A DNA stretch of 46,217 bases, from NCBI GenBank assembly GCA_003550305.1, contig QKYT01000399.1:19907-66123 (forward strand). Direction: 5' to 3'. Under the pieces are notes generated by a model. That model was not told the DNA's origin. It was given only the letters and a program-made list of their open reading frames with translations, and searched no databases. The first letter of the stretch is position 1. Each line of letters starts with the position of its first letter. This DNA comes from Glomus cerebriforme (Eukaryota; Glomeromycota; Glomeromycetes; Glomerales; Glomeraceae). Of this stretch, positions 1 through 10,427 are shown in pieces. Position numbers and translations under genes: made by a program.

Positions 1-239
1 TCAGACTTTTGGATGATGGGAAGTTATACTTAATTGTGTCAAAGAAATATATATATATTTTTACTTTTAGGACATGAACTTAAAGGNATATCATTGATTA
101 GAAATTTTTATTNTTATTACAATAAAATAAAAATATTACAAATAATACAATAAAACAATAAAACAGAATATGTCAGTTTTTAATTATGTGTAAATGAAAA
201 AATAAGTAATGCCGAAACTATGCTAAAACTTATATAAAA

Positions 240-425
240 TATTACTATTTATTATGCCAAAACTATGGATAAATGAGGTTTCACAGTTTCGCAAGTTTTG
301 GTAGGTTCGCAGTTTTGGCAGGTTTCAGCATTTTGGCATTTCGCTACTATATAAGAGTTTTGGCATTTCACGTTGGACCAGATGGGTTTCGGCAAGCAAC
401 CTTATTATCCATACTTTTTAAAGCT
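240..425 (+). repeat. degenerate repeat, inverted copy near the right end of the window
   Basis: The segment contains repeated short phrases such as CAAGTTTTGG and GCAGGTTTCAGC and ends in GCAAGCAACCTTA. A clearly related copy lies in inverse orientation at about 45530-45715, with the same order of blocks: an ACTATGGATAAA start, GTTTTGGCA/GTTTCAGCA phrases, CTATATAAGAG, then GCAAGCAACCTTA. It is probably part of a dispersed mobile element. I cannot assign a class. Confidence 0.6.
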
Positions 426-544
426 TTCTAATTAGCATAAAAATACTTTTCTTATAACTAAAAGACCACTTTTTTAGTGCAAAATGACAAAAAGAGCAAC
501 TTTTCTTCTCCAAACTTCTTAAAAGAAATAGATATAAGGACCTT

Positions 545-720
545 TCAGATTTGCAACTTCAGCTTTCTTTTGATAGAAATTAAGCTTTTCTTTAGTGCTT
601 TTTCAGAAGAAATATTAACATCTTGAGAAATTGAAGAAGGAAGCTCACTTGCATTAACAAATACAGGCTTTAATACTTGACAAAATCTTGCTTCTTATTA
701 GCATTATGTTTTTGAGACAT
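545..720 (-). pseudogene. small decayed ORF, unknown
   Basis: The minus strand opens with ATG at 720 and begins MSQKHNANKK. It meets a stop after about 16 codons and then continues, after a one-base shift, as a lysine- and serine-rich stretch (KPVFVNASELPSS, ending KRKLKLQI) to a TGA at 545-547. The continued reading suggests a broken short gene or the end of a transposon-borne gene. I do not recognise the family, and it may be chance. Confidence 0.2.
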
Positions 721-1095
721 TTTTAATAACAGAGAAATTTTTAAAAGTAGTAAAGGAAAAAAATTGTGAAAGAATAAAATATACTTTTTTATAGTAAAAT
801 AGATTTTTATATTAAAAATAAAAAATCATCATGGGCATTAGTCTCCATGAGATAAAATAATTATTTTATAGAACAAGAGACTGTGAATTTTAAATCAATA
901 ACATATATAATCTACAATTATATATAATTTATAAACTTTAATCAATAAAATATCTAAATTAAAATCATATGTAACTAATAGGTTATTTTAAATATGAAAT
1001 ATGTTTACCTAAAATAATAGTATGGAATTGAACTTGTATTTTTAGTCTAAGTTTTTGAGTTAAGGTGGATTAAAATATTATTTATCAAGAATATC

Positions 1096-1214
1096 TTATA
1101 TCCGAAACTTGACCATGTCCCAAACTAACCCAGTCTTAAATGGTAGTTTGAGACGTCTTAAACATTTAAAATTTACTAGTTTTGTTTGGGATATGGTTAA
1201 ATTTCGGACATAGG
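1096..1214. repeat. short foldback repeat
   Basis: The segment around 1101-1125 (TCCGAAACTTGACCATGTCC...) returns inverted at 1182-1214 (TTGTTTGGGATATGGTTAAA...TCGGACATA). A third partial copy (TCGGATTCGGGACATGG) lies near 1244-1264. The arms match with a few substitutions, as in an old MITE or foldback element. Confidence 0.5.
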
Positions 1215-1389
1215 ATTGTCCCAAGTTTGATTTGGGATATCCTAAGTCGGATTCGGGACATGGTTACGTTTTGGCTACAACAATGCTAAGAAAGATTTTA
1301 TCCAATGATAAGTTACTCGAGACAGTGCTTAACTTTGGTCAATGGGTTACACATTTACACCTGGAATAGTTTTCATTTTTAATATTTAG

Positions 1390-1560
1390 GAATGTATATA
1401 AGAGGATGAAGGGATTTAATTATTAGAAGGATTGTAAAGTAAGAAGTATAGTAGTTTATACTGTTTGTATAGTAGTTAGATTTCTTCCTGTGTTCTCTTT
1501 AAATACTTCTAATAAACATGCAATTAACTCATCACTCCTTTTAGAGAATACAAAACAAAT
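1390..1560 (+). mobile_element. possible solo LTR fragment
   Basis: A TATA-like GTATATAAGAGG near 1396 is followed by about 110 bases with pyrimidine-rich blocks (TTCTTCCTGTGTTCTC) and then AATAAACATG near 1512. This promoter/polyadenylation order is what an LTR shows. No flanking duplication or internal retroelement coding was found, so the call is weak. Confidence 0.2.
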
Positions 1561-1957
1561 AGTTACGCATCAGAGAAAATTTTTCAAAGTGGTTAATTTT
1601 ACTTTTATTGATTGATTTAACCTTTTGTTATTAAAAAAACTGTTGACTGAAAACACTCCAAGCAAAGGGCAAAAAAGATTTCGGGAACTAAATAGTTCCC
1701 TCCAGTTCCCGAAAACTTTTTGCCCTTTTGGAGTGGTTTATTAATAAAAAAGATGGTTTTTTTTGCAATAAAAACTAACATATACCCCCGAGAAGGTTTG
1801 GCCAGCGAGTTGACGCAAATCGACACCTGACGCACAACATAAATATATAAACAGAAAATTGGCATGAGTTAAATGTTTGCTTTTTTAATTAATTTTATAA
1901 AAATTTTAATTTTAATTTTGGCCAACAAATACTTAGTAATTCGGATTTATTACAAGT

Positions 1958-4900
1958 TTAAGTAGTTACTAAACCAGTTAATTCTTTCATGTATCTGGTT
2001 AAATATTGTGAAAAATATTCCGTATATTTAGATAAAGATAAATTCATTTTCTGTGTCTCATGTCCTATTTTCATATTTATTTTAGCTAGCTTCGAATTCA
2101 GGTTCAGTTTAAGTTCACATAACATTAATATACCGGAATTAGCCTATAATATAAATAAAATTATTTAAATAAAATATAACAATATAAATATTAAAGAAAA
2201 ATAATATACCTCTTGAGCATATAAAAAAAATTTTAAATAATCTCCGGAACTTCCCGAAGCCATAATCATCATATTGTTTTCTTCAAACACTGTTTCAATA
2301 TCATCTAACGTTAAAGACATCAAAGAAGCTGATGAATCTAATAAAGATACTTCAAATTCGTAGCTAAATTGTTTGAGGAGGGAAGAACAGTAAGTACATA
2401 AAGTAACATTAATTAAATGACTGTACAAAAAATGAAATTTTTGGTTACTTTTCCGTAAAGTTTTCCCAATATGTTTTGAATTTTTTGGCCTCAATCGATA
2501 CTGTTGTTGATAATGTAAACCCATCCTTAGTCATGTTTTGTGTTTGTAATGATATCAACTAAATGAAATCATTTAAATGTTTGTAAGTATAAATTTAATT
2601 AAATAAAAAAAGAATAAAACAACTCAACTTCATCAAATTCCGAAATGTGATGTGCGGGTGAAGAAAGGAACTCATCTTTCCCTTTTGTAAATATACCCGG
2701 TATTGGTTCCACAAGAAATTGTTCCGAATTATTTCCATAAAGAATAGAGATTGTATTAAACTCGGGAAGGTGCTTATCCTATAAAAATCAACGTTCAGGA
2801 ATTACGGATTATATACGATATTAAATATTTAACATTGCATAAAATATTATAAACAAACCCGCATCTTAGTATTATTATTATTCAAATTTTTCTTTGATGC
2901 GTAACGCTGATACGTGAAAATTTCCTTAGCCTAGACGAAGATTATAAAGTTTTTATTAGAAAGAATATTAAATCTATTAATGATAAAATCACAAACCTTT
3001 TTGATGTCCTTGTGTAATAATCGATAAAGGAATAACGTTCTTTCACGAATGTCAAGGTTTTCATTAGGATCTATTGAATATTTAAATAATTTCGCCAACA
3101 TTCCACGACATTCTGCCGGTCTATGTAAAAACAATGTAACAGTCGAATTTAGAAGTTGTATGCGAAAAGAAGTTGCTGGATAATTTTCCAAATCATCTAT
3201 TAAAGATTCCACGATATACGGTGCTTCCGGAATTTGACATCCAACTGTTGTCAAAAGGTTAAGGAAAGCAGGCCCTGCTTGTGAACTCAGATCAATTGAT
3301 GTCCAAACAGAAGGTAAGACCGAGAGCGAACTCCCAACTTTCTCTGGGCTCTCATTCATAAATTCTAACCGCAGAAAATAAAATATTATTTAGCTATAGA
3401 ATTATATAATAATATAACGATTAGAATCTTACCTTCAAGTACTGTAATAATACTTGATATAATATTGTCAATGCCAGTTCCCAATAATTTCATAAAAATT
3501 TCAAGAGAATAAGAAAGCACATTTTCAATGCGAAAAGAAATTTTTGCGATCGATTCTATCGATTTTTGTGCAATAACCTTATCAATTCCAGTAATATATC
3601 CGCTAAATAATATAAATAGTTAACTTTAACTTATAAAAATATTTTAAAATAATGAAAATAAAATCACCTAATTTCATTAATAATATCTTTCGAACTCGTT
3701 TTTGTCGCAATGCCTTCCAACACTTCCAATTTCCTTAGAGTAACAAAAGATGGTTCTTTAAATCTAGAATTTAAAATAATTTAATTTAGTAAATGTATGG
3801 TATCAAAATCAGTCATCATCATATACCTTCGATAAAAATGTTTATAATCTTCTTGGAACAATTGACGAGAGAGTCTCATCAATACAATAATATGCTCCAA
3901 ACAAGAATATACTATTTCCGGACTTCCAAAAGATAATAAAGTCAACATTGGATCTATAATATATAAGTTGCAATATTTAACATATAAGAATTTATAAAAT
4001 CGAGAATCATCACTGATTTCTCACACACCCTTTACTCTTTTATAAACATCCTCTTGGATTTCAGGTATTCCTTCAGCTAATTTTATGAATATTTTAATGG
4101 TAGCCAACTGAACTCCGCTATTATGATGCTTAAGTTGATCGTCTAAAAGATTCTAAATATAAATAATAATATATATACAAGTTAATCCGATAAATTAACA
4201 TTAATCTTAAATAGTAATCCTTAACTTACCATAATATCAAAATTTTCGTCTTCGTTAGATGGCTTATATCGAATAAGAGTATCCAAAACTAAACACTGAT
4301 GCCATTCATTAAATTCACGTAATCGTTGGAGCAGATAATGAGTAATATTCGTATCGACAGTCATTCCGCCTTCTGAATGCAATATACTATTCAATGCAAT
4401 AATGCTATTTGCAACAACTTCGGGATCACGATCCCTCAAAGTATTATATAATTGATCAATCAAAGAAGCATCTAAGATATGTTATCAAAATAGTTACGTT
4501 CATTGAGAATTTAGATCAATTTTAAAGTTTATAAAAAACATTCATTTTAAAACTTACAAAGAGAAGGATCATCTACCTAACACGTGTTTTGGAGAAAGAT
4601 GAAACAGCTTGATACACGAAATTAGCGCGGTCTTTCGCACATATGCACTAGAATCGATTAAAGCATGACTCAAAGATTCTACCATATATGGTACATAATC
4701 CATAAATCTAATTTGGGGTGAAATTACTTTTGATGATAATGTAATATGGATTGACATAATTGAATTTATTATTTACCTCATTGAGCAAAACGTACGTAAA
4801 GCTAATCCTCTTACAAACGGGTTTTCATTTTGAAGATCATTCCGAAAAGTATTAACAGCTAAAATGACCAAATCAGAGTTCTGTTCAGCTTGTGTTGATA

Positions 4901-5246
4901 TATACATATACGCAAGCTTTTTCTGAACCAAATCTTTTGTAGAAGCTGCCTTTGATATTTTTGGTATAACAACGTGAAGCGTGAATCAAAAAGAATTGAT
5001 AATATAAAATATAATTCTATAAGAAACTAATTCTCAAACCTTGACAACATCACCAAATAACGATGATACGTCTATACCAGCTGCCATTGTCTCAAGTACT
5101 TTCTTAATAATTGGACGTTTAGCTGTTTGCTGAGCACCCATGTGATTTATTGTCACATTTTCACTTGCCTCTTTCAAACGTAAACCTAATTCAGCTACTT
5201 CTCGATTTTGCTGCTGACTCAAAAATGAAACTTTTCCAGACGCCAT
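1958..5246 (-). CDS. AP4B1: AP-4 complex subunit beta (beta-4 adaptin)
   Basis: Large subunit of the AP-4 adaptor complex, which sorts membrane cargo at the trans-Golgi network. Fourteen exons (5246-5040, 4949-4777, 4707-4577, 4471-4230, 4152-4029, 3953-3827, 3763-3668, 3602-3433, 3364-2997, 2930-2859, 2778-2629, 2558-2449, 2363-2210, 2143-1958) join in phase to 769 residues; human AP4B1 has 739. The N-terminal three quarters is an adaptin trunk of HEAT-like helices. Diagnostic stretches are LVQKKLAYMY in exon 2, VRGLALRTFCSMR, LRDRDPEVVANS, and FLHRPAECRGML followed by LFLYRLL in exon 9. A low-complexity hinge follows, then a beta-appendage-like C-terminus. The N-terminus and the short length fit AP-4 better than AP-1/2 or AP-3 beta. 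ATG at 5246 gives MASGKVSF. It is the downstream partner of a tandem minus-strand pair with the MRRF gene. Confidence 0.85.
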
Positions 5247-5425
5247 GACAATTAATGAGCAAGAAGCTTTGAATGAGAACAGAAGTTACGCAAGAACGTG
5301 AAACGAGTATCGCCAAATAGAATTTATTCATAAATCACATGATCTATTTAAACTTATGTAAACTTATGTATAAATTTTACAATTTAGAAAAAGATTTATC
5401 TTTAATGGAATTATTTATTATTTTA

Positions 5426-6545
5426 TTAATTTCCCGATATTTCTTTAGTCTTGACTTTCAAAATTTCATCAATAACATTCACAGATTTTTCTATAAGCGA
5501 TTGAAGCTAGAGGAGGAACAGAAACTGCGCTAAGTAAACATTTTTTATTAATCACAAAAAAAGATATATTTACCTTTTTGTTCAATAAGATTTCTTCATC
5601 ACGTGGTAGTCTATCCTTTTTTAAATCTTTCATACTATCTTGCCTTACAAGTCTAATCTTAATTTTAGCATTTTCTGCAATCTTTGATGCGACTTTGGTC
5701 ATGTTCTCACGATATTCTGTCGTGATTCTAACACAAAAAACGCGTCAATTACACGAAATAAAAACTCGGATAAATGTGACATTGCTTACTTGCTTACTTG
5801 GGTATTGGCACTTTAACACTTTTTCCTTCAATCATGGAATTTAAATTTAAATTTGCACCTCTTATCGCTTTATCTACTGCTTTTAACAACTGAAGATTAA
5901 AATTAGAAAAAGATGTTGAGTTTAGTTTACATTCCTTTGATCTAGATTTAAAATTTTCTCATATGGTTTCATACTTCTTCTTCATGTACATGCACCAATA
6001 AGGTTTGGGGGTCTTTGACGATGATTTGCGCAATATCCTTAAGTGGTGCGCTTTTGTCTTTAAAAGGAACTGTCACGGGATCAAGAAGTGCTAAAAAACA
6101 TATAATGGTAAATTAAAAAAAAAATTATTTGAAAGAATCTACCCAAATAAAAAAAAAAATACAAACCCGGATTCGCACGACCAATTCTCATAAAGCTATA
6201 TTCCTTTTTTAATTTTTCAATGACTACATTTACTTTAGATTCAACTTTATTTAAATCAAAATTTCTCTTTTTTTCGTTCATATAAAAAATCTCTTCTTCA
6301 TCTTCAAACTCATCTTTAGCATATCTCTTGCTTTTTTTATCACCTTCCTTCCAACCTGCTTTTTTCTTCGAAGCTAATAATAACCGTTGACTTGTAAAGA
6401 AACTTTGGGAAAGTTGTATAGTTACAGTAACATTATTTATGAATAGTTCATTAAATTTTGAAGATAATACGCCATAATTATATATTAAAGGATTTCTCGG
6501 TCTAACATTGCGCCATGCATAACCTAAAAAGTTTCTTAACAACAT
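5426..6545 (-). CDS. MRRF: mitochondrial ribosome recycling factor
   Basis: Splits the post-termination mitochondrial ribosome together with an elongation factor G. Five exons (6545-6167, 6090-5975, 5889-5798, 5727-5574, 5506-5426) join in phase to 273 residues. The first about 80 residues are basic and end near KKAGWKEGDKK, as expected for a mitochondrial targeting region. The RRF core follows: RIGRANPALLDPV across intron 1, LLVHVHEEE in exon 2, NLNSMIEGKSVKVPIPKIT across exons 3-4, and RLVRQDSMKDLKKD with LPRDEE in exon 4. The last exon ends in the usual helix (IEKSVNVIDEILKVKTKEI). The start is ATG at 6545 (MLLRNFLGY); an upstream in-frame TTG is not needed. The gene ends 179 bases upstream of the AP-4 beta start. 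Confidence 0.9.
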
Positions 6546-6644
6546 ATTAGTTGCAAAGAACAAAAATACTATTATTAGCAGTTAAAATTTTGATCGTCAA
6601 TGATTTTATAGTAAAATTTTCACCCACGTGAGAACCACATGCAA

Positions 6645-6706
6645 GCCGAGCTCGGCTCGAAAAAAAATTCTGGCTAGCCAGAGCCATGAAAGATTCCTGC
6701 TCGAGC
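6645..6706. repeat. cluster of perfect GC-rich palindromes
   Basis: Three perfect palindromes stand close together: GCCGAGCTCGGC at 6645-6656, CTGGCTAGCCAG at 6670-6681, and GCTCGAGC at 6699-6706. They stand out from the AT-rich surroundings about 100 bases upstream of the MRRF start. They may be transposon debris or a regulatory site. Confidence 0.5.
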
Positions 6707-7028
6707 CGAAGGTTCCTATAAAAAGTTAAATGAAGGAAACGTTAGTAATGTTTACTAACGTTCCTATAATAAAAAAAAACCGCAATTTACCTTCAAGACT
6801 GTCATAGTGTTAAGTCCAGGGGAACCTGAAACCTAGAAGAAACCACATCTGATATGATTTCTTTTATATGAAAGCAAACATATCACAAGTGAATCATAAT
6901 CAAAAGTACATAAAATTTGATTTTCCCCACATAGTCAAATACGCGACAGCGAAAAAAGAAAATCACAATTTTTGGTTAAAAAAAAAACAAAAAAAAAACA
7001 TTAAATTAAACTAATGTAGTTAGTGCAT

Positions 7029-7385
7029 AGTGCCAGGTTAGTGGCGCAGCACTTTTCAAATGGTATAAAAAATAAGTTTATAACTTAATAAAAAAAACTC
7101 CCAAAATTCTTAATGTGGCTGTATTTTTAGTCGCTCTGCAAGTTTACTTAAAGATCGGGAAGGGGGTTTTAAAAGTCGTTTTTGACTTTACATATAAAAA
7201 AATAAAAAAATCCTTCTTTGCCGATCATTTCCAAAAATGGTTAGATTAATTTTAACGAAAAAAAGTGGTTTATTGAAATAAGTCAAAAACGACCAGCAAA
7301 AACACACATATATATTGAGGAAATATTTTTTTTGCAAAATTTTTCTGCGCCACAGTTGGTTGACTGCGCCACCAACCTGGCGCAC
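7029..7385. mobile_element. foldback/MITE element, copy A (degenerate)
   Basis: The left end GTGCCAGGTTAGTGGCGCAG (7030-7049) and the right end CTGCGCCACCAACCTGGCGC (7364-7383) are imperfect inverted repeats. Internal blocks are shared with the element at 25916-26324: CTCTGCAAGTTTACTTA, and TTTGCCGATCATTTCC, which is the reverse complement of the block in the other copy. No transposase is present, so it would move non-autonomously. The internal blocks are themselves inverted, giving a foldback structure. Confidence 0.7.
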
Positions 7386-7723
7386 ATTTCAGACGTGCTA
7401 ATAATTGTCCGTAAAAGAGGCGACGTACCTGATGACTATTATATTCTATCCAGAGTATCAATAGAAGCATAATTATTTCACTTTGTAAAACAAATCCGTG
7501 TATTATAGTTGAATATTATTAATAAAGATTTTTTTTTTGAGAGATTAAATCACATAATAAAGAGTTTTTAATGATACGAATACGATTGATATTAATAAAG
7601 ATTTTTTATTGAGATCAGATCTAATCATACGAATATATTTTTACTAATCCGATTAAAAATAATATGAACACTCAAAACAATTCACTTCTTGGAAATAATA
7701 AATAGTATTATGTATCTGAAAAA

Positions 7724-7873
7724 TCAATAATAAAATTTCGCTTTGGGCATTGGTTGATTTTGAGCATAGACGGGTTTTCTGTCTTTAGCACGTTTCATAA
7801 ATGGTCCCATCCGAACGATCGAACGATAAAACAATTGAATGTCTTCAAATCTTGGTTTATTATAAATTTCCAT
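7724..7873 (-). CDS. possible small protein, 48 residues, unknown
   Basis: ATG at 7873 opens a 48-codon frame to TGA at 7724-7726. The protein is very basic, begins MEIYNKPRFEDIQLFYRS and ends QPMPKAKFYY. It has no low-complexity runs, unlike random ORFs in this AT-rich DNA, and resembles the style of small conserved mitochondrial or ribosomal accessory proteins. I do not recognise it. An upstream exon may be missing, or it may be a relic, because the surroundings are repeats. Confidence 0.3.
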   Translation of the reverse strand: MEIYNKPRFEDIQLFYRSIVRMGPFMKRAKDRKPVYAQNQPMPKAKFYY

Positions 7874-8493
7874 TGAAAAAATTTATTAAACCGGAAACGC
7901 AAAACTATAAATCAGAAAAAAATATTGTAACCTAAAAGTTAGCCTGAATGTAATAACATAGAAAAATATTATTATTCGGTTTATTGATAAAATTTTTCAA
8001 TAATAATTACAGTCAGTCATCTCCCTTTAAGGCACCCCTATATAATAACTTCCTACTTATAATCACGCCAGTGTTGGTTAGTTACATTCAAAGGTAATGC
8101 GTCCTATAAATCTAGTCACATATTATTGTGATGCAATTTAAATAAATGCATAAAATTTCTTATGTTAAAATTGAGCCGCAAAATTCTAAAAAAAGATTGC
8201 TTTAACAAACAAATCGATTCTTAAAATTTAATATTATACACAAAAACATTCCGATCAAATCACAATATTTATAGAAACAATACACAAAAATAAATAAGAG
8301 TGCAAAGCACAAATTTACACTAAAAAAAAAATAAAAAAAAGATATATTTATATTTAGGTTAATTGTTGTTTTTTGAAATGAATCGAGTAAAAATCTTGCA
8401 TAGAATTTGCTGCATCTTTGCTCAATGTAATCAAAGCTAAATTTCGTATAAAAATGAATGGATACTTTTCTGTGATATTCATAAATTTTCAGT
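7874..8493. other. AT-rich intergenic region
   Basis: No gene seen. Near 8010-8038 lies CAGTCAGTCATCTCCC, followed by TTTAAGGCACCCC. This resembles the terminal repeats of the Tigger-like element at 15329-18056 and may be an isolated transposon end. Confidence 0.35.
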
Positions 8494-9590
8494 ATGATAA
8501 AAATAATAAAATCCTTTTTTTCTCTCCTACATATTTGGGTTTTTATCATTCATTACTTTTTAATATCAGAGGTCTGTGCGTACCTTCGTGTCCTTCGTCG
8601 GTGGCCACTCAACAACAAAGAAATTCTAAATTAGTTGTCGGTTACTATCCTGGTTATTCGACTCCTCTAGATTGCCATGGAATGTTACTCATTTGAATTG
8701 GATTGGTTTGCAGAATTTGTCTTTTCTTGGTAAATCGTATTAATGCTAAATAACATGGTACTTTGATACATAGCGTTTGGTCCAGATTAAAGTCATACCT
8801 CCTTCACAAAATTTTGTTGCCGTTAGCCCTTAGGCAACTTTAAATGAGACAGCGCAATATAAATACCAAAGTAAATAGCAACTATTATCATAGATTCATA
8901 GTAAATAGCAAAATGACTATTTTCATGGATATTTCTAGCAATCGTTCTAACTGGGAATATAGCAATGTTAATTGTGTGTTTCCGAATAAAACTACTAGCG
9001 CCCGTACTTCATTTATTACCAATGTTATAAATTTTGTTTATAAGTTCGGATTGGGACGGCGCATGTTAACATTATGAGTCACTGCTGTATATAAATATTA
9101 ATTCGATTCCGTTCCGGGCTAAAGATAAATTCTCTCAAATGAGATGAATTCAGAAAATTTCATTTCATTAGTAAATGAGCTGTTAGCCGCTTTGAACGTC
9201 AACAACAATGAACTCTCAATAACCATATGGTTTCAAAAGCCCTTTATGGAAAAATCCATAAAAACTCGTTTTGGGTATGAATTGGATGGTGTTTTTGAAT
9301 TATCTTGATAATAACAGTACAGTTCCGCGCAATAGCAATGCTCGGCTCTGTCACGAACGTTATGGCTTATGTTGATCCATGCTCATTTCAGGAGGGCCCT
9401 CGGGTTCATGTTTTGCGTTGAGGTCGAACAATGGTACCTGATAAATTCTTGCAATGCTAGGATTCGACTTTTGGGTCTTACAGATGGTTGCGAGTGCTGC
9501 TACATCTATTTTTCCGGTCTCTGGGTTTTCCTAGGACGCCCACACTTGGCGAAAAGACATCATCATATATTATCGTTACGATTATAATTA
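8494..9590 (+). pseudogene. chitinase-like (glycoside hydrolase family 18) pseudogene
   Basis: The reading starts with a signal-peptide-like segment (MIKIIKSFFSLLHIWVF..., ending SEVCA) at 8494. It must change frame to read CPSSVATQQQRNSKLVVGYY (about 8587-8650), which is the first beta strand of a GH18 barrel. It changes frame again to PWNVTHLNWIGLQNLSF (about 8674-8730). Then comes SARTSFITNVINFVYKFGL (about 8998-9055), followed after another shift by DG..HYES where the family has its DxxDxxxE catalytic motif. NSENFISLVNELLAALN lies at about 9145-9200. A Cys-containing tail piece (AYVDPCSF, GPSGSCFALRSNNGT) lies at about 9365-9440. Several shifts and stops rule out an intact enzyme. Chitinases act on fungal cell-wall chitin. 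Confidence 0.6.
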
Positions 9591-10427
9591 CAGTGTGTCT
9601 TTGTGACTTTGTGGTGGGACTCGCAAGGATAAAAATGGAGAATGGTTGATCATAATTTTAGTTCGTAGAATTAAATAAAGTGTAATTACTATTCTTGATA
9701 CAAAATCTCTTATAATACCTCTTTCCGTTGATTAATAAGGTCTTATGTTCTTAGCATTTCCAATATGTTTGTACAATCTCATTTGTCCGAGCATTAATTT
9801 TCTTTAACAATAATCAATATACTATGAAATACAACAAATAAAATTACCGGCTAAAATTTCCACTTTAGTAAGCTAAAGTGCTAAACCTATCAAAGTTGCT
9901 ACTATGCCAAATCTATTTTATTAATAAATGTCAAAAAATTGCCAACCTACCAGAAATGGTAACAACATTCATATATGTAATGGTCATTTATGTACCAACA
10001 AAATTTCACCCCACGTGAAATTTGGCCGGCATTATGCACTGACACGTGATAGACCGTTTATACCGGTGACAAATAGATATGTTACAAATATGAAAGTCCC
10101 CAGAATACATAGTAAAAATGAAACGCAGGAGGTGTGACACGGGGGTGTCAAATATTTACTATGATCACGTGGGGTGAAAAATTGTTGATAGATGTAAAAA
10201 TAGCCGTTTGAGGTATGACACTTTCGAAAAAAACATGATAGTACTCCTGCGTCTTTTGTGCTTGCAGATCTGCCAATCAAATTAAACTTCAAAAATTGCC
10301 TTGTATGTATGTATATTGTTATTTTAAGATAAATCGCGTTTTTCGCATGCATCGACCTGCATGGTGATAGGCAATTAAAGAAATCAAATCTTAAATTTTT
10401 TTTTTTCTTTCAACTTCTCCAAAATTA
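9591..10427. other. intergenic region upstream of the SET-domain gene
   Basis: Holds the foldback repeat at 9997-10185 and otherwise AT-rich DNA. The stretch just before the ATG at 10428 is pyrimidine-rich (TTTTTTTTTTCTTTCAACTTCTCC), as is common before fungal starts. No gene seen. Confidence 0.5.
9997..10185. repeat. inverted repeat with CACGTG core
   Basis: The left arm CAACAAAATTTCACCCCACG followed by TGA (9997-10019) pairs with the right arm TCACGTGGGGTGAAAAATTG followed by TTG (10163-10185). Each arm holds a CCCCACGTGA block. Single arms recur at about 22079-22095 (TCACGTGGGGTGAAAA) and, more weakly, near 6617-6632. It is probably a short non-autonomous element. Because CACGTG is an E-box core, each insertion also brings a possible bHLH binding site. 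Confidence 0.55.

Larger units (their letters stand above)
1..1957. other. repeat-rich intergenic region, no intact gene
   Basis: This very AT-rich stretch holds a degenerate repeat (about 240-425), a small decayed ORF (545-720), a foldback repeat (about 1096-1214) and an LTR-like segment (about 1390-1560). Single Ns occur at about 87 and 113. Nothing between them reads as a conserved gene. The 3' end of the minus-strand gene that ends at 1958 probably lies in 1700-1957. Confidence 0.6.
6546..7723. other. repeat-rich intergenic region
   Basis: Upstream of MRRF lie a CACCCACGTGAG motif (near 6621), a cluster of GC-rich palindromes (6645-6706) and a foldback element (7029-7385). The rest is AT-rich with no coding signal. 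The MRRF promoter is presumably within the first few hundred bases. Confidence 0.5.

Noticed and set aside
8202..8549. 115-codon minus-strand frame
   Set aside because: Phe/Ile/Tyr-rich translation typical of random AT-rich DNA; overlaps the signal-peptide start of the chitinase-like pseudogene.
9928..10352. Overlapping plus and minus frames of 69 and 106 codons
   Set aside because: Both lie across the CACGTG inverted repeat and show no conserved pattern.
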